Shown here piece by piece: positions 23,464 through 31,956 of a stretch of 64,000 nucleotides of DNA. Position numbers and translations under genes: made by a program. A model generated the notes under the pieces. The model was not told where the DNA came from and made no database searches. It saw only the letters and a program-made list of their open reading frames with translations. The DNA is from an uncultured Acetatifactor sp. Its GTDB lineage: Bacteria; Bacillota; Clostridia; Lachnospirales; Lachnospiraceae. The stretch's first letter is position 1, and the number at the start of each line of letters is the position of its first letter. The stretch is taken from positions 1 to 64,000 of the forward strand of contig CANQEH010000003.1 in assembly GCA_947594835.1 (NCBI GenBank), read 5' to 3'.

Positions 23464-24516
23464 ATGAAATCTGTGGCCAGAATGGAATTACAGCCGGGAA
23501 TGACCCTGGGCGAGGACGTAACCTATCAGGATACCACGCTCTTTTGTGCCGGAACCGTCCTGACGCAGAATATCATTGACCGCCTGAAGCGCTACTCCAT
23601 CATGTGCGTCACCGTCATGGAGGACATTGACCTCGCCGTCACACACTACCAGCGGCTGCGCTGTTTAGGGGATTTCAAGGCTTTCGAGCAGAAGCACGCA
23701 CAAAGCCTGGCCAGATACAAGCAGCTGATCTTAAACTTTGCCAATTCCGGCGCGCCCATCCCTTCCGGGGCGCTTCTGGACATTTACCAGGAAATGCGCT
23801 CTACCTACGCAAGCGGCGCCGTCCTTCTGGATTACCTGTACAATCTGATTCCCAACGAGGACGAACTGACCTTCAACCACTGCTTAAACTCCGCCCTGCT
23901 GGCCGGCGTTTTCGCCGAGTGGGGCGATATGCCAGAGGCAGAGCAGACAAACCTGATCCTCTGCGGCTTCTACTATGACATCGGCAAGATCAAGCTCCCC
24001 TATGAGCTGCTCTGGAAACCAGACAGACTCACCCAGACGGAATTTGAAATCGTCAAGAACCATCCCGCCCTGGGTTGGGCCATGCTGGGCAACACGGGGC
24101 TGGATCCCCGCATCCAGGAAGCGGTGCTGATGCACCACGAGAGGATGGACGGCAGCGGCTATCCCATGCAGTTAAAGGGATCGGAGATCAATCATTACGC
24201 CCGCTATATCGGGCTGATCGACACCTATATCGCCATGGCCTCCCCCAGACCCCATCGCAGCGCCCTCACGCCGCTGCAGATTCTGGGGCATCTGGAAAGC
24301 GATATGGCAAAATACGACGCAGCCCTTCTGATGCCTTTGATGAGGCGCATTGCAGACGCACAGATCGGCTTCTGCGTCCAGCTAAGTGACGAGTCCGTCT
24401 GGGAGGTGCTGATTATCCATCCCGACCGCCTCTCCCGCCCCATCCTGAAAAACGAAGACTCCCAGATCCTGAATCTGAAGGAACGCCCGGATCTGGAAAT
24501 TTTGAAAATGATATGA
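23464..24516 (+). CDS. degenerate HD-GYP domain protein
   Basis: This 350-residue cytoplasmic protein has an N-terminal DUF3391-like region (KSVARMELQPGMTLGEDV) and a C-terminal HD-GYP domain. HHERMDGSGYP, KNHPALGWAML and LIDTYIAMASPRPHRSAL are clear. The defining HD doublet is altered: the expected LLHDIGKI reads FYYDIGKI, so the metal-binding His is Tyr. Family members hydrolyse cyclic di-GMP; this one may bind it without turnover, or act on something else. GGGAGG lies eight bases upstream of the ATG at 23464; the track start five codons earlier is not supported. It is a single gene with its own promoter, convergent with the PBP gene. Confidence 0.87.
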   Translation: MKSVARMELQPGMTLGEDVTYQDTTLFCAGTVLTQNIIDRLKRYSIMCVTVMEDIDLAVTHYQRLRCLGDFKAFEQKHAQSLARYKQLILNFANSGAPIPSGALLDIYQEMRSTYASGAVLLDYLYNLIPNEDELTFNHCLNSALLAGVFAEWGDMPEAEQTNLILCGFYYDIGKIKLPYELLWKPDRLTQTEFEIVKNHPALGWAMLGNTGLDPRIQEAVLMHHERMDGSGYPMQLKGSEINHYARYIGLIDTYIAMASPRPHRSALTPLQILGHLESDMAKYDAALLMPLMRRIADAQIGFCVQLSDESVWEVLIIHPDRLSRPILKNEDSQILNLKERPDLEILKMI

Positions 24517-24536
24517 TCCCCGCCCGGCGCTTTCTT

Positions 24537-25997
24537 TCATTCCGGGCTTTCGGATTGCGCCTCCTCCTTAAAATAGCCGTCAAAGATCCGACGGGCCATG
24601 GGCACCGCGTAATCGCCGCCGCTGCCTGCGCCCTCCACGATGATTGTGACGCAGACCCTGGGATCCTCCACCGGCGCAAAGCCTGTAAACCAGGCGTGGC
24701 TGTCCCCTTTTACATTGTTGTACTCCGCGGAACCGGTCTTTCCCGCCGCGGTGTATTCCCTGCCCGAAAGACGGCTGGCCGTCCCGGACGCTACCACCTC
24801 TGTCATCAGCCCCTTTAAGACGTCGGCTTCCTCCTCGGACATCACCCGCCCGTAAGTCTGGGATCTGAAGGTTTTCACCTTTCCTCCCTCCGCGCTCTCC
24901 ACCCGGTCCAGCACATAGGGCTCCATCATCACGCCGCCGTTTGCAATGGCAGCGGTGATCATGTTCAGATGAAGGGGCGTGATCTGGGTTTTCCCCTGGC
25001 CGATGGAAGCCTGCATCATCTCGCTGTCCGTCATCTCCTCCGAGATGGGCGCGGTGCTCCTCTTGCTGGCAAACTCCGTGGGAAGCGCCCTGTCAAAGAG
25101 AAGCTGCTCCAGGGTCTCCTGAAACGCCTCCCTGTCAAGGCTCATGCCGATATCGGCAAAGGCGGAATTGCAGGACTTTGCAAACGCGCGGGTAAAGTCT
25201 ACCTTGCCGTGGCTGCTCCCGTGATAGCAGTGGATGCTGCCCGCATCCGTCTGGTAGGAACCGCTGCAGGAGAAGGAATAATCCTGATAAGTGTCCGGAT
25301 TTTGGCGGATGTAGGCCAGGGCCGTCAGGATCTTAAAGGTGGAGCCCGGCGGATACAGCCCCTGGGTCGCCCGGTTCAACAGCACGGAGCTGTCCGAATC
25401 CTCCAGAAGATCGTCCCAGATGGCGCCGATCTCGTTTGGGTCAAAATCCGGGTGGGACACCATGGCCAGCACCTTCCCCGTCTTTACCTCCGTAACGATC
25501 ACCGCCCCCTTGTAGACGTTCAGCTGTTCCCCCGCAATCTTCTGCAGCTCCACATCCAGCGTGGTATACACATTGTCGCCGGGATTTTTTACCCCCGCCA
25601 TATCGTTGGCCGCCTTGCTGCCCAGCGGGATGCTCGTGTTGATCAGGTAATAGTTGGCGGCATCCTCCACTCCCATCCGCCCCTGTGTGGCGTAGCCAAC
25701 GATGTGGGAAAAGAGTTCCCCATAGGGATACACCCTGGTTTCGTCCTGCCCCGCCCCCAGCACGGTCTGGGCCAGCACGTCCCCGTCCCGGGAGTAGATC
25801 GTCCCCCGGTAGTTCTGGGATAGCAGGATTTCCTGTCTGGAATTGTAGCTGTTGTCCACCATCTCCTGCCTGCCGGTGGCCACAAAACGGGTCATATACC
25901 AGATCATCGCAGCAAACAGAAGGGTGAAAATGACGCCGCTTACAAGAATTTCCCTGCGGTTATCCCTGCGGGGCGTCCTCTTTTTTCTCTCTTCCAC
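24537..25997 (-). CDS. class B penicillin-binding protein (FtsI/PbpA-like transpeptidase)
   Basis: The 486-residue enzyme is a D,D-transpeptidase for peptidoglycan cross-linking. It has a short cytoplasmic basic N-terminus, one membrane helix (about 17-40) and a dimerisation/pedestal region (YRGTIYSRDGDVLAQT). The penicillin-binding domain follows with SxxK (GSTFKILTALAYI), SxN (SCNSAFADIG) and KTG (AGKTGSAEYNN). The start is GTG with AAGGAGG eight bases upstream. It overlaps the FtsW/RodA-type gene by 38 bp, the usual SEDS-bPBP pairing, so the two probably form a glycan polymerase-transpeptidase complex. Division or elongation role not decided. Confidence 0.92.
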   Translation of the reverse strand: MEERKKRTPRRDNRREILVSGVIFTLLFAAMIWYMTRFVATGRQEMVDNSYNSRQEILLSQNYRGTIYSRDGDVLAQTVLGAGQDETRVYPYGELFSHIVGYATQGRMGVEDAANYYLINTSIPLGSKAANDMAGVKNPGDNVYTTLDVELQKIAGEQLNVYKGAVIVTEVKTGKVLAMVSHPDFDPNEIGAIWDDLLEDSDSSVLLNRATQGLYPPGSTFKILTALAYIRQNPDTYQDYSFSCSGSYQTDAGSIHCYHGSSHGKVDFTRAFAKSCNSAFADIGMSLDREAFQETLEQLLFDRALPTEFASKRSTAPISEEMTDSEMMQASIGQGKTQITPLHLNMITAAIANGGVMMEPYVLDRVESAEGGKVKTFRSQTYGRVMSEEEADVLKGLMTEVVASGTASRLSGREYTAAGKTGSAEYNNVKGDSHAWFTGFAPVEDPRVCVTIIVEGAGSGGDYAVPMARRIFDGYFKEEAQSESPE

Positions 25998-27321
25998 CGC
26001 TCTTACCTCCTTCCTGCTGTCTCAGCCGGATATAGATCCCCTGTATGATAAAGAACATAATCATCGTGGTCATGACCGAACTGCCCCCATAGCTGATAAA
26101 GGGCAGGGTAACCCCAGTCAGCGGGATAAATTTGATGCCGCCGCCGATGGTGAGGAAGACCTGGAAGATGTAAAGGATGCCGATGCCGTACACCACCAGC
26201 TGGTAAAACCTGTCCTTGATGCGGGCGGCTATGCCCAGCATGGTCAGGAACAGATTCACCTCCAAAAGCAGGATACAGATGCCAAACAGCGCCCCCAGCT
26301 CCTCGCACACTGACGAGAAGACAAAATCCTCCATCACGTTTGGAATATCGTCCGGGCTGCCCTGCAAAAGCCCCATGCCAAACCAGCTTCCGGTGCCGAT
26401 GGCAAACAGGGACTGGGTGACGGAGTAGCCCAGGTTATCCAAGTAGCCCCAGGGATCCCGCCAGGCCAGTACACGGCTTCTCACATGGGCAAACAGCCGG
26501 TACGCCACACAGGCGGCGCCGCTCCCCCCGGCAAGCCCCAGGAGCAGATACAGATAGTTCCCGGAGGCCAGAAACACCATAAACACATATCCCACAAAGA
26601 AGATGACGGCGCTTCCCAGATCCCTTGAGAGAACCAGAATGATCACATGGACGCCCGCTAAAGCCGCCGTAACCGCCACCCTGCCCAGGGATGCCTTCTC
26701 CCAGAGGGCTCCCGCCAGGAAAAACACAAACAGGGGCTTGACAAATTCCGAGGGCTGGAAGGTGACCTGTCCAATCGCCGTGGCGATGGTAAAGGTGATC
26801 TTTGCGCCGTAGGTGACCTGGCTTAAGATCAGGACGCCCAGAAGCATAGCGATCCCGACCCCGGCATAAGCCCAGGTCAGCTTTTTGAAAAACCGGATCC
26901 GGGAAAACAGATAGGGGATCAGAAGGCCGATCATCAGGGAGAGCAGCAGGATGATGTACTGGCGCACCGCCCGGCCAAAGGACAGCCGCGCGATCATGCA
27001 CAGCCCGATCCCCATCAGCATACAGGAGCCGCTTAAGAGCTGTCTGTTTGCCGTCTCATAGATCAGGGGCACCATCACCGCCACCGCCAGCAGGAAGATC
27101 TGGGCGAACGCATAGAAGTACACATACTCCATTTTCCCGCTGACCACCGTGAGGTTTAAGTAGCACAAAAACTGTATCAGGAAAATACACGCGCACTGCC
27201 CCGCGTAAAGCCCCCTGGAGTCCTCCCGTCTGCGGGACAGCCCCAGAAAGCCAAGCAGGGTATAGATGGCCATACACCCGGTGAGGGCATATTTGGAAAG
27301 TTCTGTGATATACTGGTGCAT
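25960..27321 (-). CDS. FtsW/RodA/SpoVE-family peptidoglycan glycosyltransferase
   Basis: A SEDS-family polytopic protein of 453 residues with about ten membrane segments, which polymerises lipid II. Family motifs seen are FQPSEFVKP (the glutamine/proline loop), RDLGSAVIFFVGYVF, SLFAIGTGSWFGMGLLQGSP and the C-terminal GVTLPFISYGGSSVMTTM. Orthology to FtsW, RodA or SpoVE cannot be decided by eye. It lies between the U32 gene and its partner PBP and overlaps the latter, so a 1:1 complex is expected. The ATG follows AAGGAGAAACAGG. Confidence 0.92.
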   Translation of the reverse strand: MHQYITELSKYALTGCMAIYTLLGFLGLSRRREDSRGLYAGQCACIFLIQFLCYLNLTVVSGKMEYVYFYAFAQIFLLAVAVMVPLIYETANRQLLSGSCMLMGIGLCMIARLSFGRAVRQYIILLLSLMIGLLIPYLFSRIRFFKKLTWAYAGVGIAMLLGVLILSQVTYGAKITFTIATAIGQVTFQPSEFVKPLFVFFLAGALWEKASLGRVAVTAALAGVHVIILVLSRDLGSAVIFFVGYVFMVFLASGNYLYLLLGLAGGSGAACVAYRLFAHVRSRVLAWRDPWGYLDNLGYSVTQSLFAIGTGSWFGMGLLQGSPDDIPNVMEDFVFSSVCEELGALFGICILLLEVNLFLTMLGIAARIKDRFYQLVVYGIGILYIFQVFLTIGGGIKFIPLTGVTLPFISYGGSSVMTTMIMFFIIQGIYIRLRQQEGGKSGGREKKEDAPQG

Positions 27322-27342
27322 CCTGTTTCTCCTTAGCGGCGT

Positions 27343-29661
27343 CTACTCTACGCCGCGCTTTTCCAGTCCGCTTGTATAATTTGTCTCTGGCAGGGCCTCC
27401 CCCAGCCAGAAGCTTTTCAGCACCTGCTCTGTCTCTCTGCCCGTCTCCAGGGTAAAGTCCAGGCGCAGATCGCAAAGTCCCCGCCACCTCTTTTCTCCCT
27501 CCGGCAGCGCAAAGGGCAGGCTGTTGTAGATCAGGTTCGTACAGTGCAGGCAGTTTGTCCGCACCGGGAAGGTCTTCCGATAGCGGTCCGTGAGCAGGCC
27601 AATCCCGCCCTGTCCCGCCTGACAGCCCTGTGACGTCTTTTTTACGCAGTTTGCAGTAACCATCATGGGAATCCTGCTGTAAAGGATTTTTTCAAAACGG
27701 CCCTTCCACCGTCCCGCGGCCCCCTCCAGCAGACTGCGCTGCTCGGAAGCCTTCAGCTCATAGGGCAGGCAGAAACCCTCTGCCAGCGCCGAGAGGACTT
27801 CTGCCGACCCGCTGTTCCACACATAAATCCCTGCGTCCGTGCGCAGCTTTGACCGGATCCCCCGCTCCCACAGGGCGCCCAGACCATCTACCGAGCGGGC
27901 CAGAAACCCGGCTCCGCCCCTTTCCTCCGCGATCCGGCAGAGGTTTTCCAGATACGCCCTCTCCGATCTGCGGAACACATATGGCATGGCAAGAAAGGGT
28001 TCTGCCTCCAGCTGCCTGATCTGTTTCCAGGGCGCAAGCGTCTCCTTTTCCCGCTCCGTCACCAGATCGCCGTCCAGATAAACCCTGGCCAGCCGGATGG
28101 AGCGCTGCCCGCAGGACAAAAAGACCCGCACAAGGGCCTCCAGCTGCTCCAGGGTAGTGACAGACACGGCCCATGTTGTCTGTTGACCAATATGGTCATC
28201 GCCTAACTTCCCATCATGTTGGGTCTTCAAGTCTTCTTCCGTCCAAAAATCCCCATATTTCCAAGGGAATCCAGGCTCTCTAAACTGCCCTGTATTCTCC
28301 GTTGACTTAGTTGGTCGTTTTTCTACTTCTGTTGTTGACTGGATTGGTCTATCTTCTCTCCTATCCAACAGTTCCTTTTCCAGCGCCTGGACAGCCTGTC
28401 TGCGCAGCTCATTGATCCCCTTCAAGGGGTAAAAAGCATCCTGACTTAACTGAAACTTCATGGAAGATACCTCAAAGGGGCTGTCTCCCAGTCTGCCCAG
28501 CTGTTTTTTCAGATCCGCCTCCGTCACGGGATTTTTCAGAGCGGCCTGAACCGGGACGCCCACCGCCCTGCCGCAGGCCTTTCCCCGCCGCAGAGTGACG
28601 CAGGCAGGCATTCCAATGAGAAATTCCGCCTCTATCTCCACGGGCAGGCGGGGACGTTCTTCCAGATGCTGTCTGCGGATCTCTGTCAGCACTGCGCTTT
28701 CTGTGGCGCGGTAGGCAGGGCTGTCTACCGTGATCATCTGACGCCCGTTTTTCTGAAAATAATACCCCTCCTGGGTCTCACTGCGGATGTAAAGGGAATT
28801 GAGGCGTTTCTCATCCTCCGAATCCACCCGGTACGCCTCCCTTGCCCCCTCTTTCCCCAGCTTCTGCAAAAGATCCTGATATCTTTCAATATATTTCCGA
28901 TAGATGGCGGTAACGCCGGCGGCATACTCCGGCTTTTTCATCCTTCCCTCGATCTTAAAGGAATCGATGCCTGCCTCCAAAAGAAGCGGCAGACACCCGA
29001 TGGTGCACAGATCCTTCATGCTCAGCAGATAGGAGGTCTTCCCATTTGCCTGATAGGGCAGTCTGCAGGGCTGGGCGCACCTGCCCCGGTTGCCACTGCG
29101 GCCTCCCAGAATACTGCTAAAGAGGCACTGGCCTGAATAACAGTAACACATGGCGCCGTGGACGAAGGTCTCCAGCTCCAGCCCGGTCTCCTCCTTCATG
29201 GCGATGATTTCCGCAAGGCTTAACTCCCTGGCGGGCACGATCCGGCTGACTCCCATCTCTTTTAACAGCGCCGCCCCGGAGCCGGAACACACGCTCATCT
29301 GTGTGCTGGCGTGGAGGGGCAGACCCGGGAACCGCTCCCGCACCCGGCGCAAAACTCCCAGATCCTGTACGATCACCCCGTCTAGTCCCGCCTCACAGTA
29401 AGGCGTCAGGTACGCCTCCAGCTCCTCCAGTTCTTTTTCTTTCAGCAGCGTATTCACCGCAAGGTAAACCTTTACCCCGAACAGCCTCGCATATCGGATG
29501 CACTCCACCAGTTCTTCCTGGGTAAAATTTTCCGCGTATGCCCTGGCCCCAAACCGGCTCCCGCCCAGATAGACTGCGTCTGCGCCTGCGTGCACCGCCC
29601 CGTAAAACCCTTCGGGGCTGCCCGCAGGCGAAAGCAGCTCCACCCTGCCCTTTTCTCTCAT
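27343..29661 (-). CDS. U32 family peptidase-like protein (long form)
   Basis: The protein of about 772 residues has the U32 TIM-barrel start (VELLSPAGSPEGFYGAVHAGADAVYLGG) and signature (FVHGAMCYCYSGQCLFSS). SGNRGRCAQPCR adds iron-sulfur-type cysteines and GIDSFKIEGRMKKPEY closes the core. A DUF3656-like middle region and a second barrel-like C-terminal part (from about 500) follow. U32 proteins such as RlhA hydroxylate RNA; peptidase activity is historic naming. The ATG at 29661 follows GGAAGGGAG and is preferred over the track start. A linker (about 430-500) encoded by visibly AT-richer DNA interrupts the protein. It is in the zapA-ftsW-PBP unit. Confidence 0.9.
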   Translation of the reverse strand: MREKGRVELLSPAGSPEGFYGAVHAGADAVYLGGSRFGARAYAENFTQEELVECIRYARLFGVKVYLAVNTLLKEKELEELEAYLTPYCEAGLDGVIVQDLGVLRRVRERFPGLPLHASTQMSVCSGSGAALLKEMGVSRIVPARELSLAEIIAMKEETGLELETFVHGAMCYCYSGQCLFSSILGGRSGNRGRCAQPCRLPYQANGKTSYLLSMKDLCTIGCLPLLLEAGIDSFKIEGRMKKPEYAAGVTAIYRKYIERYQDLLQKLGKEGAREAYRVDSEDEKRLNSLYIRSETQEGYYFQKNGRQMITVDSPAYRATESAVLTEIRRQHLEERPRLPVEIEAEFLIGMPACVTLRRGKACGRAVGVPVQAALKNPVTEADLKKQLGRLGDSPFEVSSMKFQLSQDAFYPLKGINELRRQAVQALEKELLDRREDRPIQSTTEVEKRPTKSTENTGQFREPGFPWKYGDFWTEEDLKTQHDGKLGDDHIGQQTTWAVSVTTLEQLEALVRVFLSCGQRSIRLARVYLDGDLVTEREKETLAPWKQIRQLEAEPFLAMPYVFRRSERAYLENLCRIAEERGGAGFLARSVDGLGALWERGIRSKLRTDAGIYVWNSGSAEVLSALAEGFCLPYELKASEQRSLLEGAAGRWKGRFEKILYSRIPMMVTANCVKKTSQGCQAGQGGIGLLTDRYRKTFPVRTNCLHCTNLIYNSLPFALPEGEKRWRGLCDLRLDFTLETGRETEQVLKSFWLGEALPETNYTSGLEKRGVE

Positions 29662-29779
29662 GCCCCGGCTCCCTTCCTGTCCCTGCCTGTTCCTTCCTGT
29701 CGCTTCCCTTTTTATCCCCCTCTCCCCATGGGATACGGCGGGATAAGAAAAGCTGTCCGAATCCGGGCAGCCTTTCACG

Positions 29780-30181
29780 TCATTTCTTTTTTAACTCTGT
29801 CTCCAACTGCACGATCTTTTTGGCGTCGTTGTCCCGATCCTTCTGCAGGCCCTTGATCTGTTCCTCAACGCTTTCCAGCTTGATCTGGGCCGATATCAGC
29901 TCGTGCTTGAGATCGTAAAGCTCTTTTTCCTTGGCCTGCAGTTCCTCCTCCAGGAGGGAAATCTGCTTTTTCGCCTTGAAATAATCGTCCGCGATATTCA
30001 GCTGCAGGAGAACCCCCTGGGTGTCCATGGGCTGGCGGCGGAAACTGTCCACCTTGTTGTACTCGTTTAATTTATTGTTGATATAGGAGGCAACCTTCTG
30101 CAGGTATTCCTCGCTCTCATAGCCGCTGAGCGTAAAAACTTTTCCGCCAATGATGACTTCTGTATCTGTTTTGGAAGGCAT
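29780..30181 (-). CDS. zapA: cell division protein ZapA
   Basis: The 133-residue protein has the ZapA head (KTDTEVIIGGKVFTLSGYESEEYLQKVASYINNKL) and a long C-terminal coiled coil (KKQISLLEEELQAKEKELYDLKHEL to the end). ZapA binds FtsZ and bundles protofilaments at midcell. AGGAGGAG lies eight bases upstream of the ATG at 30181; the track start is ten codons longer and runs through the leader. It is the first gene of the unit zapA - U32 - SEDS - PBP, with a good promoter 55 bp upstream. Confidence 0.93.
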   Translation of the reverse strand: MPSKTDTEVIIGGKVFTLSGYESEEYLQKVASYINNKLNEYNKVDSFRRQPMDTQGVLLQLNIADDYFKAKKQISLLEEELQAKEKELYDLKHELISAQIKLESVEEQIKGLQKDRDNDAKKIVQLETELKKK

Positions 30182-30211
30182 AGCTGCACTCCTCCTGTAT
30201 CTGACATTCAC

Positions 30212-30229
30212 CAGGGCCAGACGGCCCTC
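30212..30229 (-). other. hairpin in the zapA leader
   Basis: AGGGCC-GTCT-GGCCCT forms a 6-bp GC stem between the -10 box and the zapA ribosome-binding site. There is no T-tract, so it is a leader structure rather than a terminator. Confidence 0.5.
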
Positions 30230-30235
30230 TCATAC

Positions 30236-30264
30236 AGTATAGCTCAATTCCTGACCGCAGGCAA
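30236..30264 (-). promoter_or_regulatory. sigma-A promoter for the zapA unit
   Basis: Minus-strand TTGCCT, a 17-bp spacer and TATACT. It lies between the ruvB stop and zapA and drives the division/wall unit independently of ruvAB. Confidence 0.72.
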
Positions 30265-30272
30265 GCAAAAGT

Positions 30273-31265
30273 TCAAAGCCCCAGGCCTAAGTGATGGTAG
30301 GCAAAGTCCGTCACCACCCGCCCCCTGGGCGTCCGGTTGATCAGACCGTTTTTCAGAAGATAGGGCTCGTACACGTCCTCGATGGTGCCCGCATCCTCCC
30401 CGATGGCCGCCGCCAGTGTGTCAAGCCCCACGGGGCCGCCGTCAAATTTTTCAATCATGGTGCGCAGAATATTTCGGTCGATGTGATCCAGCCCCAGCTT
30501 GTCCACATCCATCAGATCCAGCGCCGTGGTGGCCACTTCCTCGGTGATGACGCCGTCGTACTTGACCTGGGCAAAGTCCCGCACCCGCTTTAAGATGCGG
30601 TTGGCAAGCCGGGGCGTCCCCCTGCTGCGCTTCGCCATCTCCAGCGCGCCCCCCGCTTCCATCTCCACTTCCAGCACCCTGGCGGAATGCAGGATAATCT
30701 GTTCCAGCTCCTCCACCGTGTAAAACTCCATGTGATAGATCATGCCGAACCGGTCCCGCAGGGGCGCTGTGAGAAGTCCCGCCCTGGTGGTGGCCCCAAC
30801 CAGGGTAAACCGGGGCAGATCCAGCCGCACGGAGCGGGCCGTGGAACCCTTCCCGATCATGATGTCAATGCAGTAGTCCTCCATGGCCGGATAGAGCACT
30901 TCCTCCACCTGGCGGTTGAGCCGGTGGATCTCGTCCACAAAGAGCAGATCCCCTTCCTCCAGATTGTTTAAAATCGCCGCCATCTCCCCGGGTTTTTCGA
31001 TGGCAGGGCCGCTGGTGACCTTTAAATGCACGCCCATCTCATTGGCGATAATGCCCGCCAGCGTGGTCTTCCCCAGGCCGGGCGGACCGTAAAAGAGCAC
31101 ATGATCCAACGCCTCTTCCCGCTGTTTTGCGGCTTCAATATAAATCTTTAAATTTTCCTTTACCTTGGACTGACCGATGTAATCGTCCAGCTTCTGGGGG
31201 CGGAGAGAACCCTCTATCCGCACGTCTTCTTCCGTCAGACTGGTCTCTATCATTCTCCTGGACAT
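30273..31265 (-). CDS. ruvB: Holliday junction branch-migration ATPase RuvB
   Basis: The 330-residue AAA+ motor that drives branch migration with RuvA. It shows [20 protein letters not shown], Walker [12 protein letters not shown], Walker [17 protein letters not shown], the sensor segment [21 protein letters not shown] (arginine finger region) and a C-terminal winged-helix domain ([26 protein letters not shown]). The length is standard. It is 30 bp downstream of ruvA, the canonical order. RecU elsewhere in the window supplies the resolvase, as expected where RuvC is absent. Confidence 0.97.
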   Translation of the reverse strand: MSRRMIETSLTEEDVRIEGSLRPQKLDDYIGQSKVKENLKIYIEAAKQREEALDHVLFYGPPGLGKTTLAGIIANEMGVHLKVTSGPAIEKPGEMAAILNNLEEGDLLFVDEIHRLNRQVEEVLYPAMEDYCIDIMIGKGSTARSVRLDLPRFTLVGATTRAGLLTAPLRDRFGMIYHMEFYTVEELEQIILHSARVLEVEMEAGGALEMAKRSRGTPRLANRILKRVRDFAQVKYDGVITEEVATTALDLMDVDKLGLDHIDRNILRTMIEKFDGGPVGLDTLAAAIGEDAGTIEDVYEPYLLKNGLINRTPRGRVVTDFAYHHLGLGL

Positions 31266-31295
31266 GGCCGGATGATTCCTTTCTCAAAGGGTTTC

Positions 31296-31907
31296 TCAAA
31301 ACAAAAACTTCAAAGCCGCCTTTAACACGGCCCCGGTCTCCATCTCTTCCAGATCCGGGATGGCGTTCACCGCTTTTGCGGCCTCCGCCTGCCCGTAGCC
31401 CAGAGACACCAGCGCCTCCACCGCCTCCTGTTTTTTCAGGCTGTCCCCCACCGGCTGCAGGGATTTCTGATAAGCGGCGGCCTCTCTGCCGATCAGGGCG
31501 TCGTCTATCTCCAGCTTCCCCTTCAGCTCTAAGATCAGGCGCTCCGCCGTCTTCGTCCCCACCCCCGGCGCCTTGGCGATGGATTTGGCATCCCCCGTCA
31601 TAATGGCAAACCGCAGGGAATCCGCGTCCAGGACGGACAGGATGGAAAGCGCCCCCTTGGGGCCGATGCCGCTCACCGTGATGCACTTTTTAAAAATCTC
31701 CAGATCGTTTCTGGAGAGAAAGCCGTACAGCCAGAAGGCGTCTTCCCGGACGCTTGTGTAGGTGTAGAGCTTCACCTGCTCTCCCACTCCCGGCAGCCTG
31801 GCTGCGGTATCGGCGGAAATCTTCACGTTCATCCCCACGCCGCCCACATCCACCACCACGTTGTCCGGGGCGATATCCTCTACAATGCCGTTTACATATG
31901 CGATCAT
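31296..31907 (-). CDS. ruvA: Holliday junction DNA helicase subunit RuvA
   Basis: The 203-residue tetrameric junction-binding protein. It begins MIAYVNGIVEDIAPDNVVVDVGGVGMNV (OB fold). Helix-hairpin-helix segments are VSGIGPKGALSIL and APGVGTKTAERLILELKGKL, and a C-terminal RuvB-binding domain ends LVSLGYGQAEAAKAV. GGGAAAGGGAGACGGC precedes the ATG. It is followed by ruvB and lies 49 bp downstream of the MATE gene. All features are canonical. Confidence 0.96.
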   Translation of the reverse strand: MIAYVNGIVEDIAPDNVVVDVGGVGMNVKISADTAARLPGVGEQVKLYTYTSVREDAFWLYGFLSRNDLEIFKKCITVSGIGPKGALSILSVLDADSLRFAIMTGDAKSIAKAPGVGTKTAERLILELKGKLEIDDALIGREAAAYQKSLQPVGDSLKKQEAVEALVSLGYGQAEAAKAVNAIPDLEEMETGAVLKAALKFLF

Positions 31908-31956
31908 GCCGTCTCCCTTTCCCTTCGGTCGGTTTTTGTTCTGTCAGAAACCAATT

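Noticed and set aside
27343-29661. Frameshift or pseudogene in the long U32 gene because of the AT-richer part
   Set aside because: The frame is open throughout and both flanking conserved regions are intact.
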